Positions 53,955 to 61,924 of a DNA stretch of 61,924 nucleotides are shown piece by piece. The notes under the pieces were generated by a model, which saw only the letters and a program-made list of their open reading frames with translations, did no database searches and was not told the origin of the DNA. The translations under genes and the position numbers were made by a program. Within the stretch, counting starts at the first letter, position 1; the number at the start of each line of letters is the position of its first letter. Origin of the DNA: Flavobacteriales bacterium UBA1694 (lineage in GTDB: Bacteria; Bacteroidota; Bacteroidia; Flavobacteriales; Weeksellaceae); the NCBI GenBank assembly GCA_002319955.1, contig DCJS01000038.1, forward strand, positions 9,630 to 71,553, in the 5' to 3' direction.

Positions 53955-55136
53955 ATGATTGAGCATTTAAGAACCCACTTTAATAAAGACTACAGTAAGG
54001 CAAAGCAAACTCGTGTGCTTTCTGAGCTCACCCAGGTGACTGGCAAAGCCCCGGACTTTCAAATTTCACAGAGCCCTATTTTTCTCACTTTGGCCCTAAA
54101 GCAAAAACTTAAAGAGACCTGCGAGGCAATCATCGATCAAGTTTTTAAACTGCCAAGTTCCCTAATGGACCAGGCGGTTCCCTCGCACCTAAAGGTCCCA
54201 AATTGCAGTGCCCGGCCGCATTTTCTTGCCATTGATTTTGCGCTTTGTCAAGACAAAGAAGCAGACGTTATACCGCAACTTATCGAGCTCCAAGGTTTTC
54301 CATCACTCATGGCTTTTCAATACGAACTTACCAAAGCGTTTGTATCCACCTACCCTTTTCTAGAGTCCTTAGAACCCTCCTGGGATCTTTCGAATCGGCT
54401 TGAGCTTTTAAAATCTGTCCTCCTAGGACCCTACGACCCAAAGGAGGTTGTGCTTTTAGAGCTCTTTCCACAGAAGCAGAAAACACAGATTGATTTTGCT
54501 CTGACTGAGCATCATTTTGGCATTCGAACGCTCTGTATAACAGAAATTAAAAAAGAGGGCAAAACACTTTACTATACTGCTCAGGGCAAGAAACACCCCA
54601 TTCGACGCCTCTACAACCGCGTCATTTTTGATGAACTTGCAAGACACCCTCATTTAGACCTAGCCTTTAACTTTCAAGATGACTTAGACCTCGACTGGGT
54701 CACCCATCCGGACTGGTTCTTTAAGATCTCAAAAAACATTCTTCCCGAATTAGAGCACCGCTACATTCCAAAAAGTTACAGACTCTCGGAGTTTGAAAAG
54801 CGCGATGAGCTCGATACCTATGTCCTTAAGCCTCTATTTTCCTTTGCAGGCTCCGGGGTAAATTTGGAACCAACCCAAAGCGATTTAGATCAAATTAAGG
54901 ATCCCGAAAATTACATACTTCAGAAAAAAGTGCGCTACGCCCCCCTTTTCAAAGATCTTGAAAGTCAGTATTCAAAAGCAGAAATTCGCCTCTTATATTT
55001 ATGGCCAGATAACGCTCAGCACCCCGTTTTGTTTGACACGATTGTGCGCATGACCAAATCTAATATGGCCAACATGGACTTTAATAAAAAGCAGGCTCTT
55101 TGGACGGGGAGTTCTGCGGCTTTTTTTGCGCCCTAA
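53955..55136 (+). CDS. Divergent ATP-grasp-like ligase
   Basis: A 393-residue protein. A typical ATP-binding loop is seen at KPLFSFAGSG (292-301), preceded by a strand with YVLKP, and acidic/asparagine residues late (DTIVRMTKSNMANMDF). A segment RRLYNRV (217-223) recalls the glutathionylspermidine-synthase or circularly permuted ATP-grasp group. No standard preATP-grasp order is visible, so a permuted fold is possible. Substrate unknown. Fifth gene of the operon; identity as an ATP-grasp ligase is moderately sure. Confidence 0.65.
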   Translation: MIEHLRTHFNKDYSKAKQTRVLSELTQVTGKAPDFQISQSPIFLTLALKQKLKETCEAIIDQVFKLPSSLMDQAVPSHLKVPNCSARPHFLAIDFALCQDKEADVIPQLIELQGFPSLMAFQYELTKAFVSTYPFLESLEPSWDLSNRLELLKSVLLGPYDPKEVVLLELFPQKQKTQIDFALTEHHFGIRTLCITEIKKEGKTLYYTAQGKKHPIRRLYNRVIFDELARHPHLDLAFNFQDDLDLDWVTHPDWFFKISKNILPELEHRYIPKSYRLSEFEKRDELDTYVLKPLFSFAGSGVNLEPTQSDLDQIKDPENYILQKKVRYAPLFKDLESQYSKAEIRLLYLWPDNAQHPVLFDTIVRMTKSNMANMDFNKKQALWTGSSAAFFAP

Positions 55137-55199
55137 AGAGGTTCAAAAAAGCGATCAAGAGTTCTTTCATTTCAAAGAATTTATCCTTAATTTGCCTGA

Positions 55200-57446
55200 G
55201 TGAACTACAAAGCCGAAATACAAAAACTTTTATTCTCTCAATACCTGTATTCGGGCACTCGAATGGCCCTGGCTATTCTAGTTCCAAGCCTTATTTTAGC
55301 CTATTTTGGACTTTTAAAAGAATACTTCTTATTTCCTCTAGCCACAAGTTTCATTGGATTTGCGGATCAACCCGGGCCTTTTATTCGCCGGCGTAATTCT
55401 TTAATCCTGGCTGTGGTCGCTTTTAGTGCGGCCGCCCTACTGGCTTCAATTTTGAGATTCCATCCGATCCTTGTTTTTATCGGGCTTGGCCTTCTGGGCT
55501 TCTGGTTTTCCATGGTCGGAATTTATGGCCAGCGACTCATGGCCATTGGAAGTTTATCCCTCGTGGTCTTCTCGATCTTTATGGACGGGCATTTAATTGG
55601 GGAGAACCTCTTACAAAGTCAAATTGTTTACACCCTTGGGAGCCTTTGGTTTGTTTTGGTCTTCCTTGTTATGAGTAAGCTTCAGCCCTACAAACTTGCC
55701 GGACAAATGGTTGGGGAGAATTATCTCCAGTTGGCAGAATACCTGCAAATCCGAGCCAAATTCTACTTAAATCGTCCGCAGTACCAGTTGCTTTATACAG
55801 AGGCCATCACCAAACAAATTGAAATTAAAAATCTTCAAGAAGAAACCAGGGAACTGGTTTTCAAAACCCGGACTTTGGTTAATGAATCAACCACCACGAG
55901 CCGCGTTCTCATGCTTCTATTTCTAAATTCAATTGATCTATATGAAAAGCTATTCACCACCGATCAGAATTACGAGAAGATTCAAGATCAGTTTCACGAC
56001 AAGGCGATCCTTCCCGAAATCCACCAGTATCTCGTTGGTCTCTCGCAGGAAATCACCAACATCGGCCTTGCCCTGCAAAGTGGGCTTAAATCTCGTTCCT
56101 TAACTGATTTGGAACACGAACACGCAAAGGTCTACACCACGTATTTTGAATTAAGAAGCCAGGAACTCTGTGCTTCTAACTTGAGGCAGTTCATGGCCCT
56201 TCGCCTCATTTTAAAACGGCTAACGGATCTTAAAGACCAAATTAAAAGCATTTACCGGGTGCTCTCGCAGGATGAGAAAATCGCAAAAAGCCTTTCTTCA
56301 GGTTTAGATTTACAAAAGTTCGTTCCTAAGGAGGCGCCTTTAAAGCTCAATATTCTTCGAAATAACCTTTCACTTCGATCGGCCCATTTTCGCCATGCGG
56401 TGCGCCTTACCGTGGCGCTGCTACTGGGGTATCTCGTCTCACAGTTCGCCTTCTTAGGCATTGGACACGCCTATTGGATCTTAATTACAATTCTAGCCAT
56501 TATGCGCCCGGCATACAGCGCGACGAAACACCGAAACCTACGCCGCTTGTACGGCACCATTTTAGGCGCCATTGCGGCCTATATTCTTTTGCAATACGTA
56601 GAGTCCTCCGGTGTGCTTCTTGCCATCATGCTGGCCTGTATGATCTCTTGTTTTGCACTACTCAAAGGCAAATACGCTTGGGCCGTGTTCTTTATGACCC
56701 TTTACATCTTTATTGCCTTTAACTTCCTTAACCCCGGTAATGTAAATGGTTTATTTAGAGACCGTATTTTAGACACGGCCCTAGGCACCCTAATTGTCTT
56801 TCTTGTGTCGTATTTCGTGCTTCCTTTATGGGAACACACCCAGAATTTGGATCTCATGAAAAAGCTAAGCCATTCGAATTCAAATTACTTCAATACGGTT
56901 ATTGAGGTGCTTCAAAAAGGCCAAAGTAGCATGCATTTCTATAAATTAAAGCGTAAGGAGGCGATGATTGATTTGGCGAACCTCTCGGATAATTTCCAGC
57001 GGATGCTTTCGGATCCAAAAAAAGAGCAGCGCAAACTTCAAACCGTGCACCAATTTGTGAATACCGCCCACCTTATTACGGCCTACACGGCCTCCTTAGC
57101 CCAGTATACCGGAGAAAATCCGCAATTCCAAGAGATTGATTATGAAGCGTGGCAAAAGCGAATTGCTTTCGAACTAGAAATGACGATCTGGCTATTGCAA
57201 GGCGATACCCTTGCCCTGGCCCCAAGCCCGGTTCGCGATATAAAACCAAGGGATCCTGTAAAGCCACTGTTGGAGAAACGCCAAACAGAACTACAAGAGG
57301 AAAAAAACTATAACGTTCAGGACCCTCAAAAAATCACCCACCTCACCCAGCTCAATAGTATCCAGGAGATTCTAGAACTCCTCTACGATGTCGCCCGGGA
57401 GCAGAGAAAAATCATTGAGACTTACACTAAATTTGTAAAAGCTTAA
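55200..57446 (+). CDS. FUSC/YccS family membrane protein
   Basis: A 748-residue inner-membrane protein with two hydrophobic halves (about residues 18-155 and 395-530), each with five or six helices, joined by and followed by cytoplasmic helical parts. This is the layout of FUSC/YccS/AaeB proteins, some of which export aromatic carboxylic acids. The start is GTG, five bases after a near -7 box. It begins 63 bp after the second ATP-grasp gene in the same direction, so export of a pathway product is conceivable, but the link rests on position only. Confidence 0.88.
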   Translation: MNYKAEIQKLLFSQYLYSGTRMALAILVPSLILAYFGLLKEYFLFPLATSFIGFADQPGPFIRRRNSLILAVVAFSAAALLASILRFHPILVFIGLGLLGFWFSMVGIYGQRLMAIGSLSLVVFSIFMDGHLIGENLLQSQIVYTLGSLWFVLVFLVMSKLQPYKLAGQMVGENYLQLAEYLQIRAKFYLNRPQYQLLYTEAITKQIEIKNLQEETRELVFKTRTLVNESTTTSRVLMLLFLNSIDLYEKLFTTDQNYEKIQDQFHDKAILPEIHQYLVGLSQEITNIGLALQSGLKSRSLTDLEHEHAKVYTTYFELRSQELCASNLRQFMALRLILKRLTDLKDQIKSIYRVLSQDEKIAKSLSSGLDLQKFVPKEAPLKLNILRNNLSLRSAHFRHAVRLTVALLLGYLVSQFAFLGIGHAYWILITILAIMRPAYSATKHRNLRRLYGTILGAIAAYILLQYVESSGVLLAIMLACMISCFALLKGKYAWAVFFMTLYIFIAFNFLNPGNVNGLFRDRILDTALGTLIVFLVSYFVLPLWEHTQNLDLMKKLSHSNSNYFNTVIEVLQKGQSSMHFYKLKRKEAMIDLANLSDNFQRMLSDPKKEQRKLQTVHQFVNTAHLITAYTASLAQYTGENPQFQEIDYEAWQKRIAFELEMTIWLLQGDTLALAPSPVRDIKPRDPVKPLLEKRQTELQEEKNYNVQDPQKITHLTQLNSIQEILELLYDVAREQRKIIETYTKFVKA

Positions 57447-57535
57447 TCGGTCTTTTTTTGCTTAAGTTTAATAAGGAATTTTTAACGCATTAAGCCGCCT
57501 CAAAGTCCGATGAAATTACGTTCTATCGCTAATCT

Positions 57536-58195
57536 TTAGAATAAGGCACCTGGCTGTAGTGGGAAGTTTAGGGTATGGTGCTCTTCAATTATGGCAAAAT
57601 AATAGTCTTCAATCTTCTCGACTCTTGCGCTGTACGAATCCTTAAAATGTGTATCAAACACTTCACAGGGCAGGTGCGTTAAGTTGTCAAGAGAAAAAGG
57701 CGCGACACGGTAATGCTTCTTCAAAGACCAGTATTTCGAGGGATGCAGTTTATAAAGCGCTTCTTTAATCACCCAAATTACGGTCAGATAGTCAATTTGA
57801 GCCTCGTTTCTTGTCCAGGAGATTTCCGATTCGTGCAGAAACTTATGCTCAATACGCCTGATTTTAGGCATAATTTTCTCGATATCGATTCCCACCCGAC
57901 GCTGAGAAATCGCTAAGGCGGCAAAAGGAAAAGAATGTGTGATAGAAATAAAGGCCTCTTTGGGATCCAAATACGGCTGACCAATACTTTTATATAAAAT
58001 TTGATGATTTGGAAGGCTTTGCTTGAGCATTTGGCGCACCATCAAATATTCTTTCCGCTTTTTTGGATGGTAGTTCTCAACCTGTTCCTGGGTTTCCAAT
58101 CCAAGGAGATTCACAAGCTCAAAGGCGTCCGAATCATGGTATTTCCAAAATAAAATCTGGGAGTCGTGGGTCGTAAAATCCTGATAAAATGGCAT
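57536..58195 (-). CDS. 4'-phosphopantetheinyl transferase superfamily protein
   Basis: Transfers the phosphopantetheine arm of CoA to carrier proteins. From the ATG at 58195 it has 219 residues with the two metal/CoA motifs VGIDIEKI and WVIKEALYKLH. It resembles the Sfp-like or AcpT-like forms in flavobacteria rather than AcpS (about 125 residues). No carrier-protein or NRPS gene is nearby, so its partner may be the housekeeping acyl carrier protein. The start is preferred over the upstream TTG at 58231, which would overlap the ahcY promoter. Confidence 0.9.
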   Translation of the reverse strand: MPFYQDFTTHDSQILFWKYHDSDAFELVNLLGLETQEQVENYHPKKRKEYLMVRQMLKQSLPNHQILYKSIGQPYLDPKEAFISITHSFPFAALAISQRRVGIDIEKIMPKIRRIEHKFLHESEISWTRNEAQIDYLTVIWVIKEALYKLHPSKYWSLKKHYRVAPFSLDNLTHLPCEVFDTHFKDSYSARVEKIEDYYFAIIEEHHTLNFPLQPGALF

Positions 58196-58197
58196 AT

Positions 58198-58228
58198 TTT
58201 GTTGCACGAGATTAAGTTCGTAAATTTG
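58198..58228 (+). promoter_or_regulatory. Promoter of ahcY
   Basis: TTTG at 58198-58201, 19-base spacer, TAAATTTG at 58221-58228. Leader about 14 nt. It lies between the divergent PPTase and ahcY genes, only 51 bp apart. Confidence 0.75.
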
Positions 58229-58246
58229 CACAAAATATTTGAGATA

Positions 58247-59560
58247 ATGGATACTGAAACAAAATACGTTCCTTACAAAGTTAAGGACATCTCCCTAGCA
58301 GAATGGGGTCGCAAAGAAATTGAACTTGCTGAGGCCGAGATGCCAGGGCTTATGGCACTACGTCAAGAATTTGGCGCTGAGCAGCCACTTAAAGGGGCCC
58401 GCATCGCCGGATGTTTACACATGACGATTCAAACCGCGGTGTTAATTGAAACGCTTGTGGCCTTAGGTGCCGAGGTGACTTGGTCTTCTTGCAACATTTT
58501 CTCCACCCAAGACCACGCCGCTGCCGCTATTGCAGCCGCTGGAATTCCTGTATACGCCTGGAAAGGGCTTACAGAAGAGGAATTCAACTGGTGTATTGAA
58601 CAAACTTTGTTCTTTGGAGAAGACCGCAAACCCCTTAATTTAATCCTTGACGATGGTGGGGATTTAACGAATATGGTTTTCGACCAATTCCCTGAACTTG
58701 CAAAAGGCATTAAAGGACTTTCTGAAGAAACGACCACTGGGGTTCATAGACTCTATGAGCGCATGAAAAACGGCACCCTTGTGATGCCAGCCATCAATGT
58801 GAACGACTCGGTTACAAAATCAAAATTTGATAACAAATACGGGTGTCGCGAATCTGCAGTCGATGCAATTCGTAGAGCAACCGATGTGATGCTAGCAGGA
58901 AAACGCGTGGTTGTTTGTGGCTACGGCGATGTTGGAAAAGGAACGGCCATGTCCTTCCGTGGAGCTGGTTCCATTGTTACCATCACTGAAATTGACCCTA
59001 TTTGTGCGCTTCAAGCCGCAATGGACGGGTACGAGGTGAAGAAACTTGATACTGTTATTCCGGTTGCTGACATTGTCATTACCACCACAGGGAACTTCAA
59101 TATTGTTCGCGAACAGCACTTTAGAAACATGAAAGACAAAACGATCGTTTGTAATATTGGGCATTTCGACAACGAACTGGACATGGCGTGGTTAAATAAA
59201 AACTACGGTGAGACCAAATCTACTGTTAAGCCCCAAGTGGACATTTATAACATAGACGGCACCGATATTATTATTTTAGCAGAAGGCCGTTTAGTGAACT
59301 TAGGCTGCGCCACAGGGCACCCAAGTTTTGTAATGAGTAACTCATTCACAAACCAAACCTTAGCGCAAATCGAACTTTGGAAACACAGCGATAACTACAA
59401 AAATGAAGTCTATATGCTTCCAAAGCACTTAGACGAAAAAGTAGCGGCGCTTCATTTAGCGAAGTTAGGCGTGGAACTTGAGACCTTAAGTGACGATCAG
59501 GCCGCGTATATTGGTGTGGATGTCAAAGGGCCATTCAAGCCTGAGTACTACCGCTACTAA
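58247..59560 (+). CDS. ahcY: Adenosylhomocysteinase
   Basis: Hydrolyses S-adenosylhomocysteine to adenosine and homocysteine, recycling the product of methyltransferases; needs NAD. From the ATG at 58247 it has 437 residues: [23 protein letters not shown]-type opening (here [13 protein letters not shown]), then [28 protein letters not shown] and the NAD-binding [11 protein letters not shown]. The C-terminal KPEYYRY is canonical. Complete. The further upstream in-frame start lies before the promoter. Confidence 0.98.
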   Translation: [437 protein letters not shown]

Positions 59561-59594
59561 GCCACATTTCAGCCTATAAAGGCAAGACCTATAC

Positions 59595-59628
59595 GGCGGT
59601 TTCCTATTTGGAAACCGCCTTTTTTTTG
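59595..59628 (+). terminator. Intrinsic terminator after ahcY
   Basis: Ten-bp stem (59595-59604 with 59610-59619), five-base loop, eight T. Confidence 0.92.
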
Positions 59629-59749
59629 CTTTGTAAAGGCCTTCAAAGACTGATTTAAGGGGTGGATCTTGCCGAAAGGCTCAAAGACTCAAGGTGTTAA
59701 AACGAACGAAAAGGGGCCGCGTTAGTATCCTTTTTTGTAATTTCATTGA

Positions 59750-61078
59750 ATGAAACTCATTCGATTGCTTTTTTTGCTTTTAGCCGGTGTGGTTTTTTCT
59801 CAAAGTCATTTTGAATTTTTAGGGGGTAAAAGCAAAATCGATATTCCATTTCAGTTAATCAATAACTTGATTTTCATTCCCATCACCGTGAATGGGGTGG
59901 AACTAACGTTTCTATTAGATTCCGGGGTAAACGAGACGCTCCTATTTAGTCTTGAGAACAAGGAAGTGGATTTTGATCAGGTTGAAAAAATGCGGTTTTC
60001 AGGCCTGGGGGACAACGTGCAAATTGAGGGACTTCTTGCCGTTAATAACCACGTTCAAATTGGGAAAAACTTAGCCGATTATGAGCATAAGATCTACCTC
60101 ATACTCGATGAAGAGTTTAATTTCTCTTCTCATGTAGGCATTCCAGTCAATGGCATTATTGGCTACCATTTCTTCAAGGATTATGTCGTAAAACTAAATT
60201 ATGTCACACGAAAACTAACACTTTACGAACCGAGCCATCCCCCAAAAATAAGCAGAAAGTATTCAAAACTCGATTTGAGCCTTGAACTAAACAAACCCTA
60301 CGTGATGGCCGGCATCGAACAAACCACCACTCAAAAGCAGTCTAAAATGCTAGTGGATCTTGGAAATAGCGATGCGCTATGGCTCTTTCCCAGTGTTATT
60401 TCTGGATTTCAATATAACCGCCCAAACATAGACGATTTTCTGGGCCGGGGCTTTAGTGGCGATATTTACGGGAAACGAAGTCGGATTCGCCGCCTGGTGG
60501 TGGCCGATTTCGCTCTTGAATACCCCCTGACAGCCCTACCCGATGAGTTCTCCATTCAACATTTAAAACTTGTTCCACAGCGCAAAGGCTCCATTGGCAG
60601 TGAAACGCTTCGGCGTTTTACTTTGATTTTTGATTACCCCAATAAAACGCTGCACTTAAAGAAAAACCGCTACTTTTCCGATCCCTTTCACTTTAATATG
60701 AGCGGACTCGACATAAAGCACGACGGCATGTTTTGGGACCGAGACTTAGTGCAAGTGGAAAGCCTAAAGAAATCATCCAGTGAGTCTGGCGATCGCGTTT
60801 ATACGGCGCCAAGCGCCTTTCAGTACCGCTTTGTTTTAAAACCGGAGTATTCGATTTCTGGCTCTCGCCCCGGCTCACCAGCCTATAATGCTGGGCTAAG
60901 AAAAGGGGATAAAATCCTTTCGATTAATCGAAAAAAGGTCACGACTTATTCTTTAAAGCAAATCCTAGAACTCCTAAAATCAGAACCTGGAGATAAACTC
61001 ACCTTTGAAGTTAAACGACTCTCTAAGGTGCAGTCTTTCTCGTTTTTTCTAGTCGATCCCATTCCTTACGAACCGTAG
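59750..61078 (+). CDS. Secreted aspartyl-protease-like protein with PDZ domain
   Basis: A 442-residue exported protein. Signal peptide (about 1-18, ending FSQ), first retropepsin-like half with DSG at residues 57-59 (FLLDSGVNETLL), second half with DLGNS at 203-207 where a DTG would be expected, and a C-terminal PDZ domain (about 355-435; PAYNAGLRKGDKILSINRKK). Homologous two-domain aspartyl-protease/PDZ proteins are widespread in Bacteroidota. The altered second motif still has an aspartate, so activity is possible. Terminates 21 bp from the convergent L,D-transpeptidase gene. Confidence 0.87.
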   Translation: MKLIRLLFLLLAGVVFSQSHFEFLGGKSKIDIPFQLINNLIFIPITVNGVELTFLLDSGVNETLLFSLENKEVDFDQVEKMRFSGLGDNVQIEGLLAVNNHVQIGKNLADYEHKIYLILDEEFNFSSHVGIPVNGIIGYHFFKDYVVKLNYVTRKLTLYEPSHPPKISRKYSKLDLSLELNKPYVMAGIEQTTTQKQSKMLVDLGNSDALWLFPSVISGFQYNRPNIDDFLGRGFSGDIYGKRSRIRRLVVADFALEYPLTALPDEFSIQHLKLVPQRKGSIGSETLRRFTLIFDYPNKTLHLKKNRYFSDPFHFNMSGLDIKHDGMFWDRDLVQVESLKKSSSESGDRVYTAPSAFQYRFVLKPEYSISGSRPGSPAYNAGLRKGDKILSINRKKVTTYSLKQILELLKSEPGDKLTFEVKRLSKVQSFSFFLVDPIPYEP

Positions 61079-61099
61079 GCAAATACAACTCGGATTCCT

Positions 61100-61924
61100 C
61101 TACGTGCTACTAGCCTTTTGCTGACGAATTTGTTTACTGTGTTCTTGAGACTCCAAAATAGTTTGTAAAAACTCAGAGACAACCCCCGTAAGGGCCTTTT
61201 CGGACACCTCATTCGCGCCTGGATTCCTTAGGAGCTCAAGCCAAGGGCGCGTTTCATAATCGGTCTCGCCAAACACAATCACGGGCGTTCCATTGGCAAG
61301 GACCTTTGTGCCATCGGGGGTTATCACCCACATGTCTGCCCAGGAGTACATCCATTTGGCATCTTCTTCAAGAAGTCTCAAACAGGAGTGAGAGGCATGA
61401 AAGCCGGGAAGATCGTATTGGTGCCATCCAATTCCTAAGGTGTTGTGCGTATTAAAGTTCCAGCGGAGTTTCCAATCGGAGTTAACGGTGCTAATAGCGA
61501 TTTTTTTCTTCCAGTTGGTGAACATCAACCCTTTTTTAGTCGGCGCGTTTTTGGTTCCCATACTGGAGGGGCCCCATTTAACTAGTTTGCCGTTTTCATA
61601 AAGCGCATAGGCCATTAAGGGGTACGAAAATAAGGCAATTTTATCGACTTGTTTCAGGGACTCAACACGTCGTGCAAAAGGCGTATAGATTAGAAAGTCG
61701 GACTCAATTTCTTTTGGAATAACAAGCGTGTCCGCGCGCCACTTGTTTTTTAAATCCAGGCGGTTGAGCGCTAAAATAGTATGCTGCTGCTCTAGGCTAT
61801 ACAAATCGTTGAAAACAGCCATCGCCGAATCGCGGGTTTTCTTCCCTTTTGGAAAAACAAAACTGCTGTAGTGCATCAGCTCCTTTTCAGGCTTTTTCTG
61901 CGTTTCAACAGCCTCTGATTTTGC
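61100..61924 (-). CDS. L,D-transpeptidase family protein (5' end outside window)
   Basis: Cell-wall cross-linking or lipoprotein-attaching enzyme of the YkuD family. The frame is open through the ATG at 61876 to the right edge (16 further codons), so the true start with signal sequence lies outside. A LysM-like segment (YSLEQQHTILALNRLDL) precedes the YkuD domain, whose catalytic part is GFHASHSCLRLLEEDAKWMYSWAD. The usual S/T-H-G-C motif is S-H-S-C here, a conservative change seen near the nucleophile. The enzyme would act in the periplasm on peptidoglycan. Confidence 0.87.
   Translation of the reverse strand, partial: AKSEAVETQKKPEKELMHYSSFVFPKGKKTRDSAMAVFNDLYSLEQQHTILALNRLDLKNKWRADTLVIPKEIESDFLIYTPFARRVESLKQVDKIALFSYPLMAYALYENGKLVKWGPSSMGTKNAPTKKGLMFTNWKKKIAISTVNSDWKLRWNFNTHNTLGIGWHQYDLPGFHASHSCLRLLEEDAKWMYSWADMWVITPDGTKVLANGTPVIVFGETDYETRPWLELLRNPGANEVSEKALTGVVSEFLQTILESQEHSKQIRQQKASST

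Noticed and set aside
57447..57535. Possible terminator between FUSC and PPTase genes
   Set aside because: Short T-runs exist but no convincing hairpin could be drawn.

Overview
The window reads as a chromosomal segment of a Bacteroidota bacterium, most likely a flavobacterium (order Flavobacteriales, genus not resolved). The evidence is the recurrent promoter form TTG/TTTG-N19-TAnnTTTG upstream of many genes, the near absence of strong Shine-Dalgarno sequences, and lineage-typical families (DUF4199, DUF4920, DUF2807, a menaquinone menA-menB pair, NlpE-like and thioredoxin-like lipoproteins, M28 peptidase, bL19 next to an aminopeptidase P). No tRNA, rRNA, insertion sequence, phage or CRISPR array was found. 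The content is largely core chromosome.

Layout. 1-17.2 kb is mostly minus strand: partial atpD, ribF, an MmcQ/YjbR protein, an SDR-like protein, a lipoprotein glutathione peroxidase, a LolA-like protein, kdsB, an aminotransferase, phosphoglucomutase, a DUF2807 lipoprotein, a glycosyltransferase, a DUF4199 protein, the SRP RNA, an MBL-fold hydrolase, menA, menB, an APC permease, a DUF4920 protein and an M14 peptidase. 17.2-23.6 kb holds TerC, an XRE regulator with a repeat-rich promoter region, and scoA/scoB split by an inverted AT-rich ABC exporter, followed by decayed remnants including the C-terminus of a 3-hydroxybutyrate dehydrogenase. 23.6-39.3 kb holds rplS with a structured leader, aminopeptidase P, an M28 peptidase, pruA, an NlpE-like lipoprotein, an orphan fabH, corA, a divergent SDR/ALDH pair, a thioredoxin lipoprotein, an LpxL-like acyltransferase with GT2, and a periplasmic GH13 enzyme coupled to a DnaQ-like exonuclease. 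39.3-49.8 kb is minus strand: apaG, sucB-sucA, an SRPBCC/GyrI-like protein and the glycogen genes glgB-glgA-glgC.

50.2-57.4 kb is the most unusual part: a tightly packed operon of an alpha/beta-hydrolase, an ATP-grasp ligase, a GCS2-type carboxylate-amine ligase, a class I glutamine amidotransferase with an altered nucleophile elbow, a second divergent ATP-grasp protein, and a FUSC-type membrane protein. Three peptide-bond-forming enzymes, a hydrolase, an amidotransferase and a possible exporter suggest a pathway for a small non-ribosomal peptide or amide whose product is not known. It is followed by a PPTase gene, ahcY, an aspartyl-protease/PDZ protein and a partial L,D-transpeptidase.

How genes work together: kdsB, the LpxL-like acyltransferase and glycosyltransferases serve the envelope; menA/menB and ATP synthase serve respiration; sucA/sucB the TCA cycle; pgm with glgC/A/B glycogen synthesis; scoA/scoB acyl-CoA transfer in ketone-body or acetoacetate use.
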